Origin: Sporothrix humicola
Lineage: Eukaryota > Ascomycota > Sordariomycetes > Ophiostomatales > Ophiostomataceae
Assembly: GCA_021396245.1 (NCBI GenBank)
Contig: WNYE01000095.1
Location: 62,001 to 126,000 of the forward strand
Direction: 5' to 3'
DNA length: 64,000 nt
Below are positions 55,929 through 64,000 of this stretch, one piece after another. The notes beneath the pieces are model-generated. The model worked only from the letters and a program-made list of their open reading frames with translations, was not told the origin of the DNA and made no database searches. The position numbers and the translations under genes were made by a program. Position 1 is the stretch's first letter, and each line of letters begins with the position of its first letter.

Positions 55929-56150
55929 AAGCCGGATGTCACGTTTAAGAATAGCTTCTTTAATCTTGTAAAAGTAGCTGGTTCAATTTATTGTCTTCTT
56001 TTTTTGTCTTCAGACCTTTTCTGGTTTTACTATTTTTTTGTGCTCTTGTGTGCTTTTTTGCGTTTTCATATGACGCAATCAAATTCAAGACGGAAATAAA
56101 ACGACCGCCAGTGGCCGTTCCTCCTTATATAACCTTCACAACCCCACTCC

Positions 56151-57731
56151 TCACAGAGTCTCCGGCAAGAAGGACACGCCGTCGTTGCGCACATACAGCT
56201 TGGCCCGCTTGTCCGTCATCACCGGGTCGTTGCTGCTGGGAAGAACAAGGCTCAGACGTGTGTGGCCCTCGGCAGCATGAGCGGCGGCCCTTTGGATGAG
56301 ATTTCGCAGGAAAACAACGAGGCGCTGCAGGCCCTCTTGGGTTTCTGCCTCTGCCTCCCAGTGCTTGAGCCGGCTCTCGACGTTTTCGACGTGGACATTG
56401 GGCGAGAACGTGCCGTTCTCGTGGCCGGCCTCGTACAGCTGCTGAACGCGGCCAAAGTACATCTGGGCGTCGGGCTGGAAGATGGTGTAGTGCGTGGGCC
56501 TGCCGCCGATGGAGGACCGCTTGCGGCGTTTGAGGGCGTCAAACGTCTTGAGTTCAATCGTCTTGTGTGCGGGGACGGGCACAGACGGACCGCAGGGGAA
56601 CTCAATGTTGAGCGTCGACGACACTGGCGCTTTGACATAGCTGTCCTTCTCTTCGTCATCGTCATCGTCAACATCATCGACATCCTCCATCAACACAGAG
56701 AACCGAGAGCCTTTGTTCCTGGGCGGACTAGAAGGGCTGGCCATGGTTAGCTTCGGCGAAATAGGTGGCGACATTGGAAGCTTGGCCTTTTTCGGGGCCA
56801 CAGTCTTAGCAGCCTGGGGTACTTCGGCCTCTGTGTCCTGCGGATCGTAGTAGGCGTCGATCTCGCAATGCACTGCAAACCGCAGCCCGCCCAGCTCATA
56901 GTACAGAACGCGATGGTGCGAAGTCGACGAAAGGAGGGTGGACGGCAGGTTGTCGTCGAAGCGGCATGTTGCATCAGCAAAATTGCGGCCGTATCCGTAG
57001 CTGATAAGGCGGTTAGGATCGCCCGACCACTTTTGCATGAGAAGGGTGCCCCCTCCAGAAGAAGATGAAGAAGACGAAGAAGACGACGAGTCCGCCGGCC
57101 GCCACTCCAAGTCAAGCCGCGTCGTATGGCCGAGATTGCCAACAAAGTAGCTGAACAGGCGATACAACGATCCGACGTTGGCGACGATATCGCATTTGCC
57201 GCCCAGAATATCCATTTCGGGTGTCATGCACTGCACGGCGCGGAGTAGTGGTTCTAGACCGTGGGTGTAGGTCGGGGCATATGGACGGGCATCCTGGCCA
57301 TCGGGGCCGTCGTCGAGCTGCACCGTCATGGCCTCGGTGGTGGGCGGAACAAACCGACGTGGAAAGCCAGGCACGGCAATCTTGTTGCCGGCAAACCGGT
57401 TGAAGCTGCCAATCATGCGATGAGCCTTGATGCCAATAGGCATGGAGAGGTCAAAGGACACATCGGTAGTGTCTAGGACATCCGCGCCCTTCGGTCCGGC
57501 GAGAACGGCTACCGGTTCTCCGAGCCCATCGACCGCCAGTGCGACGCGCTTCTTGCTCTCGGCAATCAGTTTGTTGTAGTGATCGGTATTGTGGGCTAGC
57601 ATCTCGTGGTGCTTGCGAGGATGGTACTCGGTGCACTTGTCCTTGCGGAAATTGATGCACCTGAACCCATACCGACAGGGCGTTGGCTGGTGCTCCATCT
57701 GCCATCGTTTCGGCCGCCAGGGGGAGGACAT
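56151..57731 (-). CDS. CCCH zinc-finger protein of a fungus-specific family
   Basis: 526 aa, intronless. An N-terminal CCCH-like finger is visible: Cys19-x5-Cys25-x7-Cys33-x3-His37 (PCRYGFRCINFRKDKCTEYH). The body (about 95-310) follows a pattern I associate with fungal proteins often mislabelled as geranylgeranyl pyrophosphate synthetase: GSFNRFAGNKIAVPGFPRRF, then CDIVANVGSLYRLF, GYGRNFADATC, and HHRVLYYELGGLRFAVHCE. No aspartate-rich prenyltransferase motifs (DDxxD) are present in the right context, so prenyl synthesis is not supported. An 11-Ser tract sits near residue 222 and an acidic stretch (DDVDDDDDEEKD) near 352. RNA binding is possible through the finger; function unknown. Confidence 0.75.
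   Translation of the reverse strand: MSSPWRPKRWQMEHQPTPCRYGFRCINFRKDKCTEYHPRKHHEMLAHNTDHYNKLIAESKKRVALAVDGLGEPVAVLAGPKGADVLDTTDVSFDLSMPIGIKAHRMIGSFNRFAGNKIAVPGFPRRFVPPTTEAMTVQLDDGPDGQDARPYAPTYTHGLEPLLRAVQCMTPEMDILGGKCDIVANVGSLYRLFSYFVGNLGHTTRLDLEWRPADSSSSSSSSSSSGGGTLLMQKWSGDPNRLISYGYGRNFADATCRFDDNLPSTLLSSTSHHRVLYYELGGLRFAVHCEIDAYYDPQDTEAEVPQAAKTVAPKKAKLPMSPPISPKLTMASPSSPPRNKGSRFSVLMEDVDDVDDDDDEEKDSYVKAPVSSTLNIEFPCGPSVPVPAHKTIELKTFDALKRRKRSSIGGRPTHYTIFQPDAQMYFGRVQQLYEAGHENGTFSPNVHVENVESRLKHWEAEAETQEGLQRLVVFLRNLIQRAAAHAAEGHTRLSLVLPSSNDPVMTDKRAKLYVRNDGVSFLPETL
57057..57091 (-). repeat. Serine-tract microsatellite
   Basis: GAAGAAGAC-type trinucleotide repeat on plus, coding for about eleven consecutive Ser on minus inside the CCCH-finger gene. 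Confidence 0.8.
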
Positions 57732-58454
57732 GGTGATTGTGGGTGAGGGTGCGGGTGAGGGTGGAAAGAAACAGGGAGAATGTGCTTGTGTGTGGTTTCA
57801 CAATACTTGTTGGTTTGGAGATCTACATGATTTTGTCGACTGCACGGGTGGAAGCCAGGCCTTTTATATGTCCAATCTTCATGTTCCATGCAATGAGCCT
57901 CGGGGTTGAGGTCACTTGTAGAGAATTGACTGTGTTGATTGACTGATGACTGAAACGACATGAGGCTCTGCAAGCCTTCTTCTTATCAACAAGGGCCGAG
58001 CCATAATCCCGTCATTCTTGTAAACATCGGAAGACACGAGGAGTCATATCATGCACTCTTCCAGAAACTGACGTGGCCATGTTGACGACCGGAAGAAACC
58101 AAAGTCGGGCTCTCTTTGTTTGTGTGTGGCAGGTTTCGGGTAGTGAGTTGTACTGTTGATGTTTGTTGGTTGTGTGCCTCTAGGTTCCCCGCGTCAAATG
58201 TGCCTCAAAATGTGCATGCAGCCGCCCAGCCTCATCTTTTTCGTGTGTTTTGAGTCGCCTGAATGGATGCATGTCGCATGTACAGTTGTTGTACGACGTA
58301 TCAGGCAGAAGCTGCATTTTTTGTTCTTGTTGTTTCCGCCAATTCATTGTTGTTTCTGATTGAAGGGACCGCGCGGCTGTGGGTGGTGTCGCGTGCAACT
58401 CCATTGGCGGCCGGTCACTGCACAAGCAACTGCATCTGCATGCATCTCCTCATA
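57732..58454. other. 0.7-kb intergenic region
   Basis: Upstream region of the CCCH-finger gene and 3' flank of the HAD hydrolase gene. GTACGACGTA occurs at 58291-58300. No gene seen. Confidence 0.45.
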
Positions 58455-59447
58455 TCACTGCCTGTTGCTGTCCACTCGCAGCAGCCATTCAACAAACGAG
58501 GCGGCGCTGTCAACACCCACCACCACCGCGTCGGACGGCGGGCCAAACAGATCACTGAGAGGCTGTGGGGGACAGTCGGCCAAGCGCTGAATGGCGACTT
58601 GTTTTTCGCCGTCTTTTGTTGTGACATTTATTGTTGATGTGGATGTTGATGTTGAGGCTGACGACGCCGCCCCCTCATCCTGGATGAGAGCCGCATTCCA
58701 TCCGGCTGCGTGAGCACCTGCCACATCTTTGGCCGCCTCGTCGCCGACGTAGACCTTGTCCCAGGCAGTCAGGTCGAGGCTGTCGTCAGCATCAGAATCG
58801 TTTTTGCCCAACACTGCAGGCAGCAGCGATTCAGCGGCGCGAAAGATGGCCGGGTCGGGCTTCTCGACGCCGACATCGTAGGACATGCAGTGGAAGTCGA
58901 CGTCGCGGGGCGACGAAGAGGCTGAAGAAGAAGAAGCGGACGTACTGCTGGTCCCATACCGCAGAGGACTTACTCGCAGGCCAAACGACGACAGAATGTC
59001 CGGCACGCGGTCGTCCGAGTTGGTAATGACGCCGACCACAATTCGGTCGTACATCTTCCCTTGCGTCTTTTTTAGGCCCCCGAGGAGTTGTGGCAGCCTC
59101 GGGTCCATGGCGTAGCCTTCCTTGGAGGCGAAGCGGGCCAGCAGTCTCGGCGCCAGCTCGCCCGGGATGCGGCCGTCCGGCACAAACGGCTTGAACGTAC
59201 CCTTAATCACCTCCGTCCACCACTTGGTCGCGCCCATCCCCGTCGTCCACCGTCCGTAGTTGGGGTGCGCGCGCGACTGCGCCTTGAACGCTGTTCGAAA
59301 GGCCGTCTTCAGCTCGCTGTCCGACACGTCTTGGAGGAGGCCAAACTGAAGGCGCGCAACGTCGCCGTACTGCCGCTCAATCGGCTGCTTGATGCGGAAG
59401 AGCGTGCCAAACGCGTCGAAGCAGAGCAAGAGGTTGAGTTTGGCCAT
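58455..59447 (-). CDS. HAD-superfamily hydrolase, HDHD3-like
   Basis: 330 aa, intronless. All HAD motifs are visible: motif I CFDAFGTLF with nucleophile Asp11, motif II VGVITNSDDR, motif III Lys in GVEKPDPAIF and motif IV VGDEAAKDVAGA. The cap-region sequence (TAFRTAFKAQSRAHPNYGRW, then WWTEVIKGTF) fits the HDHD3 group. Motif I has Phe instead of the second Asp of phosphatases (DxDxT), as in haloacid dehalogenase-type members, so phosphatase activity cannot be assumed. A Ser-rich insert (SSTSASSSSASSS) near residue 173 and another near 263 look like disordered additions. A GT microsatellite lies just upstream. Confidence 0.88.
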   Translation of the reverse strand: MAKLNLLLCFDAFGTLFRIKQPIERQYGDVARLQFGLLQDVSDSELKTAFRTAFKAQSRAHPNYGRWTTGMGATKWWTEVIKGTFKPFVPDGRIPGELAPRLLARFASKEGYAMDPRLPQLLGGLKKTQGKMYDRIVVGVITNSDDRVPDILSSFGLRVSPLRYGTSSTSASSSSASSSPRDVDFHCMSYDVGVEKPDPAIFRAAESLLPAVLGKNDSDADDSLDLTAWDKVYVGDEAAKDVAGAHAAGWNAALIQDEGAASSASTSTSTSTINVTTKDGEKQVAIQRLADCPPQPLSDLFGPPSDAVVVGVDSAASFVEWLLRVDSNRQ

Positions 59448-59475
59448 GATGGGAGTGTTAATTGGCGGGATTGGG

Positions 59476-59504
59476 TTTGTGTGTGTGTGTTTGTGTGTGT
59501 GTCG
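59476..59504. repeat. GT-rich microsatellite
   Basis: GTGTGTGTGTGTTTGTGTGT-type tract 30 bp upstream of the HAD hydrolase start codon, probably in its 5' leader. Confidence 0.8.
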
Positions 59505-60213
59505 AGGTGAGAATGATGACGTCGGGTTGATCTGTGGTGGGGGGAAGAGAGCGCTGCGTTTTACCGTTTTGGATTTGTTGACATTCAGAAGTGGGGCCGC
59601 ATACAGAAACGCTCAGCCTCGTGCTTATGGGGAAGGAGCGACTGGGCATCTTGGACACGCACATGCGCGGGTGGATAGTCTAAATAACTACCATTATATG
59701 ATTCTTCATCATTTTTCTTGGAATTTTTAATGAAGAAGAGGTTGAGTTCAGGCTTGGGTCCAGATTTTAGTTCCAGACGATTATGTCGGAAAAGACAGGC
59801 AAAACCAATGTTCAAACAGAATTTAACGGCGGCCTAACTACACAAATATGAAAAAGTAATTAGAAGAAATCAAGTTTGAAATACAGGAACTGTAGATAGC
59901 TGCTTGTTTTGTCTAAATATTAATCATTTTGATGCATTCTTTGTCATTTTCGTACCCCAAAGTCGATACAAATACGGTGCATCCCCTGCTTACATGGTAA
60001 CAGCGGTGCAACCAGCCACAGTTCACCGACATGTGATCATCATCTGACATGCTCGCCGTAATGCGTAAAACGGCCAACCCCACAACGTTTTGGTTTCTGA
60101 GATTGGTGAAGCCGTCAGACGTTTCCTATGTTCAGGATGACGTCGGGTTTTTGTGCCTCAATTGGCGTAGGAGCCTGTGATCGGCGAGTGTAAAGTAGTA
60201 TCACTACCAAATA

Positions 60214-60372
60214 TCAAGGCCAAGGCTGACGACCAAGAAAATGTGGCAATGCACGTCGTAAATCAACTAAATTACACGAATACTTCATACTCTGGACAAG
60301 TAATACCACCGTGATAAGAGCCAGGGTTGCGACAAGGAGCCTGGCGAGCCTGGGAGCTTTCCTGCTCTGCAT
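60214..60372 (-). pseudogene. Possible relic of a type II membrane protein N-terminus
   Basis: 52 codons opening MQSRKAPRLARLLVATLALI and continuing with further hydrophobic residues, i.e. a basic end followed by a membrane helix, then a stop. The sequence around it is AT-rich and no continuation exon was found. It could equally be a chance frame. Confidence 0.18.
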
Positions 60373-60632
60373 CGGAGATCCTTGCTTCTGCGTGAGATGG
60401 GCTGGGGTTTGGAAATACGTGTTTTGTACCCTGGCCGTCAGCATTTGAATCTCACGACATGACACGAGCCAGGAAGCCAAGTTAATAACTAATAAATAGA
60501 ACCTGCCCTCTGTTTCTGTTATGAATGGATAACCAAAAGAAGAAACGTCGACATATTAAAAGCTAGCTCCACAGATTTTCTTGACAATAAACAAACACAG
60601 TTCTTTTGTTCCCTCCAACGCCAGCATCGACG

Positions 60633-61472
60633 ATGTCCTCATCATTCATCTTCCCTCGCCACTTTATCCGCACAAGGCCAGCGCCGCTCGTCTGCTCCTA
60701 CACCCTGGACGAGCACGGCAACCATATCGAAGATGATCCACTCCACAAGCACACGGCCGAATGCTTTAGAGGTTGTGAGCCATTGACGCTGATTGAGCTC
60801 TTCCAGTCTGAGGACTGCCTAGTTTGCCCGACAACCGTGCCGGCAATTGTCAAGGCAGCTAGAGAGAAAACGAACAGACTGTTGTTGACATACAATGTTT
60901 CGGCGTCTGAAGACGTCGAGTTGGACGGTACACTTGCCAGCGGCCCCGGCCACGGCCGCCAAAGAGCATACGCCGAACACTGGGGACGGAGTGGCGTGTA
61001 CACGCCACAAGTGGTGGTCAACGGACTCGAGCTGGCAGAAACGTCTGGTGCCGTTGCTGCTTCTCGAGTGGGCGACATGGTAGAACGAGCAAAACGAGCA
61101 CGATTAGAAAACAAGCTGCCGTGGAACGTATTCTTGGACGCCAACGACACAGAGATTCGTATCGATACAGATGCTCTAGCCGCCGGGGGAAGTGCATCTG
61201 CATCCAACTTCTTCACCCACGTTTATGACATTCTCGTGGCCACCTTTCAAGCTGGCGACCAAACTATCGCTATTGGCAAAGGAGCAAATAAAGGGAGAAC
61301 TTTATTGTTCTCCAATACGGTGACGGACATCACAAAGATCGGCGGATGGCGGGGCGGCAACATGACTGTGCAGCTGCCAGTCCCCAAGTCGGAATTGCCA
61401 CCAGGCATCGAGGCCGTGGTATTTCTTCAGGATGGCTCGGGCGGATCGATCATTGCAGCCACAAATATTTGA
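60633..61472 (+). CDS. DUF1223 thioredoxin-like protein
   Basis: 279 aa, intronless, first in-frame ATG. The core begins LTLIELFQSEDCLVCP with a CxxC pair (Cys62, Cys65), a form of the family's VELFTSQGCSSCP motif, followed by a tyrosine-containing strand, RQRAYAEHWGRSGVYTPQVVVNGLEL (the conserved YTPQ-VVNG element) and a C-terminal beta-rich half. Bacterial members are exported; here there is no signal peptide but a ~50-residue His/Cys-containing N-terminal extension. A redox or disulfide role is plausible from the fold but unproven. Codon use is less GC-biased than in neighbouring genes. Confidence 0.82.
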   Translation: MSSSFIFPRHFIRTRPAPLVCSYTLDEHGNHIEDDPLHKHTAECFRGCEPLTLIELFQSEDCLVCPTTVPAIVKAAREKTNRLLLTYNVSASEDVELDGTLASGPGHGRQRAYAEHWGRSGVYTPQVVVNGLELAETSGAVAASRVGDMVERAKRARLENKLPWNVFLDANDTEIRIDTDALAAGGSASASNFFTHVYDILVATFQAGDQTIAIGKGANKGRTLLFSNTVTDITKIGGWRGGNMTVQLPVPKSELPPGIEAVVFLQDGSGGSIIAATNI

Positions 61473-61930
61473 GCAGCATCAATTGGATGGCTTGCATATA
61501 GGAATGCATGTTGATTGAAATGTTTATGAATTGATAGTAACGAAATGACAAAAACAAAAGACATTTTCTGATGGATGGAAAGATCATCCAACTCGTTCGC
61601 GTCTCACTTCCTTTGACGCTGGACAAGTTTTCGCGCTGGTAACTATTACACACGGTAGAAATACAAATCACGAAATCACATTATGAAAAAAAAAGTCCTT
61701 TTAAAAGAGAACATTTGTCTCTGCACAAGAATAAACAAAAAAAGACATCCAGCCCAAGCCTGACAAGACAAGGCCAGTCCAGACGCTGGTGTACTGACGC
61801 AGGCGAGTTTTAGTGGCCACGCTAGGCCTGTCAGCTGCCACTATTCACCTTCCACCCAAAGTGTCGACGACTTCTTTTGTCCTTTTCCTCTTCATAATTA
61901 CTTGCAACAATAATTACTTTCAACAAAAAC
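61473..61930. other. Intergenic region upstream of the right-edge zinc-cluster gene
   Basis: 458 bp, A-rich, with a homopolymer at about 61685-61693 and a pyrimidine-rich leader before 61931. No gene. Confidence 0.45.
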
Positions 61931-64000
61931 ATGGACGAAAAGTCACCACTGCAAAAGCGCACGGCCAAGGCGTGCACCACCTGCCACGCGCGCAAGACGC
62001 GGTGCGACGCCCTGAGCGCTGGCCTGCCGTGCAGCCACTGCCGCGAGGGCGGGTTCGAGTGTCTGTTCCAGCCGCGCAAGAAGCGGCGGAGCAAGCTGGC
62101 GTTGAGGATGCAGACGTCGAACCAGCAGAGCATGTGCGATGCTGGTGGAGGTGGACAGCGAGGCATGGCTGTCCAGGGAAAGTCTGCCGTGCCGAGTGGA
62201 CACACCATCTCTACTGGAGGGCCCGACGGCCCCGGCCCATCGACGCCCGTCGCCCTGCCGGAACACGTTATGCGGCACCAGATCCCGCACTTTTCGTTCT
62301 TTAGCCGGCTGGCGCTGGTCGGGCGGGCGAGTGCCCCGTTGACGAGGACAGTTACGACCGGCGGCGACGACGCCCGTCTCGTGCTCCCGATAGCGGCGCA
62401 CAACCAGTCGGCGGACGGGCAGGCGTACGACTCCCAGGCAAGAGCCGAGGACGAGCTCTTCCTACGACAAAAGGGAGCTTTCACACTCCCACCTCGCGAG
62501 ACACTGGACGACTGTGTGTCGACGTACTTTTCCGTCTTCCACCCGTTCTTTCCGGTGGTGGACCGACCTGCCTTTTTGAGTCATTACAGATCGACACCCA
62601 CCGAAGACCTTGTCAAGACTGGCCGTGGTCCAAGCCTCCTTTTATTACAGTCCATCGTCTTCACGGCGAGCGCGTTCGTGTCGACGGCTAGTTTGACAGC
62701 AATGGGCTTTGCCTCACGCCACCAGGCGCGCAGCGTCCTGCACGCCCGCGCCAAACACTTACACCAGTTCGGCTGGGAGCCCGACGACATTGCCACGATC
62801 CAGTCGCTCCTCTTAATGAGCCACTACTATGCCAGCATGGCCGACCAGCGGCACACGTGGCTGTGGGCGCACCAGGCCATCAGCCTGGCCCAGGGCGCGG
62901 GTCTTCATCGGGAGGGAGCCGGAGACGGTGACGGTAGCAGACTCTGGAAGCGGATCTGGTGGGCGTGTCTTGTGCGGGACCGCCTGATCGCGCTGGGCAC
63001 GCGCCGGCCGATGCACATTAACAGCCTGGACTGCAGTGTGCCGATGCCGACGGCGGACGATCTAGGAGAAGAAGGGGACACGGACGACGACCGGGCGACC
63101 AAAGCCATTTTTGCCGATTTCTTGAAACTGTGCCACTACGTCGAAGGAGTGCTGTCGCTGCCGTACGTGGCCGACGGGCAGGGCGACAAAGATTCCCACA
63201 ATGACAGACTGGCAAGTGAAGTGGCTCTGTGCCGGTCGACACTCGAAAACTGGGCGGCCAACCTGAGTCCTGCGTCGAGGCGAGCGGACACTGTCGAAGC
63301 GAGGAAAGACAGTGACTCGCCAACAGACGGCCCGGCACTCAGCACTATACCCTTTCTATACCGGACCCTTCTTCACCTGATGCACAAGTAGGTTCCCACG
63401 CACTCTTACGATCATATTCATTCACTAACGATACAGCGTCGTCTTGACCACGCTCCTCCAGACCGGCGGCAGCATGTACCACGATCCCCTGGCCGGACTA
63501 CGAGTGCCGTCCACAGAAATGCAGGCCCTCGCCCAGGACTCGACCTTGCTGTTGGATGGCTTAATACAAAAAGATCTCGTCAAGTACTGCCCGACCCAGA
63601 TCGTCACCGCCGTCATGCCCGCCCTCATCGTGCAGTTCCTGCTGATGCGGGGGGATGATACCCACGCCTCTACGGAAGCCACCCGCGGATTTACTACGTG
63701 TATGGCCGCCCTCGGCCAGCTGGGCGCCACCTACTGGCACGCCCAGTTCTACCACGACTTTTTCCAGCTGGCGGCGGCGGCTGGCAGACGCGTGACCGCG
63801 AGGGCTGTCAAAAAGGCGCGTGTTGGGCGTCGTGGACGCACGGGGAAATCGACTGTCCACACGCGCAGGTCACCGGCTGGCATTAGCCCGACAGCAGCGA
63901 CACCGTCGACGCTGGCGGAGGGAGTTTCTCCTGTGGAGACGACACATGTGCCGCCCAACGCCAACGCCGCCTCTAACTTGGCAAGCCAAAGTGAAAACTT
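61931..64000 (+). CDS. Zn2Cys6 transcription factor, CTF1-beta/Far-like (cut by the window edge)
   Basis: Exon 1 is 61931-63387, a 49-bp intron follows (63388-63436, GTAGGT donor, CACTAAC branch site, ATACAG acceptor), and exon 2 runs from 63437 off the right edge with the frame still open, so at least 673 aa. The N-terminal zinc cluster has Cys15, 18, 25, 34, 37 and 44, flanked by KRTAKA and a basic RKKRRSK. The middle homology region includes YFSVFHPFFPVVDRPAFL, HQARSVLHARAKHLHQFGW and RLWKRIWWACLVRDRLIALGTRRPMHI, typical of the cutinase-transcription-factor-1-beta/FarA-FarB group. Those factors control lipid-ester hydrolysis and fatty-acid use, a suggestion for this gene only. The nearest lipid-related gene here is the thioesterase, 16 kb away. 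Confidence 0.88.

Larger units (their letters stand above)
59448..60632. other. 1.2-kb divergent intergenic region
   Basis: Promoters of the HAD gene (minus) and the DUF1223 gene (plus), AT-rich at 59660-59960. A minus-strand frame at 60214-60372 starts with a signal-anchor-like sequence but ends after 52 codons and may be a relic. Otherwise nothing recognised. Confidence 0.45.

Noticed and set aside
1..64000. CRISPR arrays, bacterial operons, ribosome-binding sites, rRNA genes, LTR or DNA transposons
   Set aside because: The DNA is eukaryotic; no regularly spaced repeats, transposase or reverse-transcriptase reading frames, or 5S/18S/28S-like sequence were found on reading both strands.

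Overview
The window reads as nuclear DNA of a filamentous ascomycete (Pezizomycotina), most likely a Sordariomycete. The basis is GC-rich, strongly codon-biased coding regions, short introns of about 50-190 bp with GTRNGT donors and CTAAC/CTAAT-like branch points, pyrimidine-rich leaders, genes on both strands without operons, and fungus-restricted families (Zn2Cys6 regulators, 2EXR proteins, Git1 and siderophore permeases, LysM chitinase, Erg28). The genus cannot be fixed from this sequence. I see no transposons, CRISPR arrays, rRNA genes or complete biosynthetic cluster.

Layout. 0-10 kb: mitoribosomal S19 (-), Pof1-type adenylyltransferase (-), a regulator with two tandem Zn2Cys6 clusters (+), Dom34/Pelota (+), a permuted-papain-fold protein (+) and a Git1-type glycerophosphodiester permease (-). 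10-20 kb: gene-sparse, with a siderophore permease (-), one tRNA-Arg(ACG) and a secreted GH18 chitinase carrying four LysM repeats (-). 20-38 kb: gene-dense, with GAL7, ERG28, the 3-ketoacyl-CoA reductase of fatty-acid elongation, NUP170, an uncharacterised 582-aa protein, an HDDC2-like HD phosphohydrolase, a 2EXR protein and an uncharacterised 475-aa protein with an acidic tail. 38.2-44.8 kb: a 6.5-kb stretch with no supportable gene, whose first half is purine-rich on + and could be a very long leader or promoter of the 475-aa gene. 44.8-64 kb: acyl-CoA thioesterase, DUF5672 membrane protein, PhzF isomerase, PARL/Pcp1-like rhomboid, beta-propeller lactonase-like protein, CCCH-finger protein, HDHD3-like HAD hydrolase, DUF1223 protein, and a CTF1-beta/Far-like Zn2Cys6 regulator cut by the right edge.

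The genes are mostly unrelated housekeeping and nutrient-acquisition functions. Loose themes are uptake of scarce nutrients (phosphodiesters, iron-siderophores, chitin) and ER lipid synthesis (ERG28 and the ketoacyl reductase share one divergent promoter). Exon structures were derived by joining reading frames at splice signals and checking the protein across each junction against remembered family patterns. No alignment or database search was run. The most unusual items are the tandem double zinc-cluster regulator, the chitinase-LysM architecture, the large gene-free purine-rich block, and a GTACGACGTA 10-mer found four times in intergenic DNA. No clearly undescribed multi-gene system was found.
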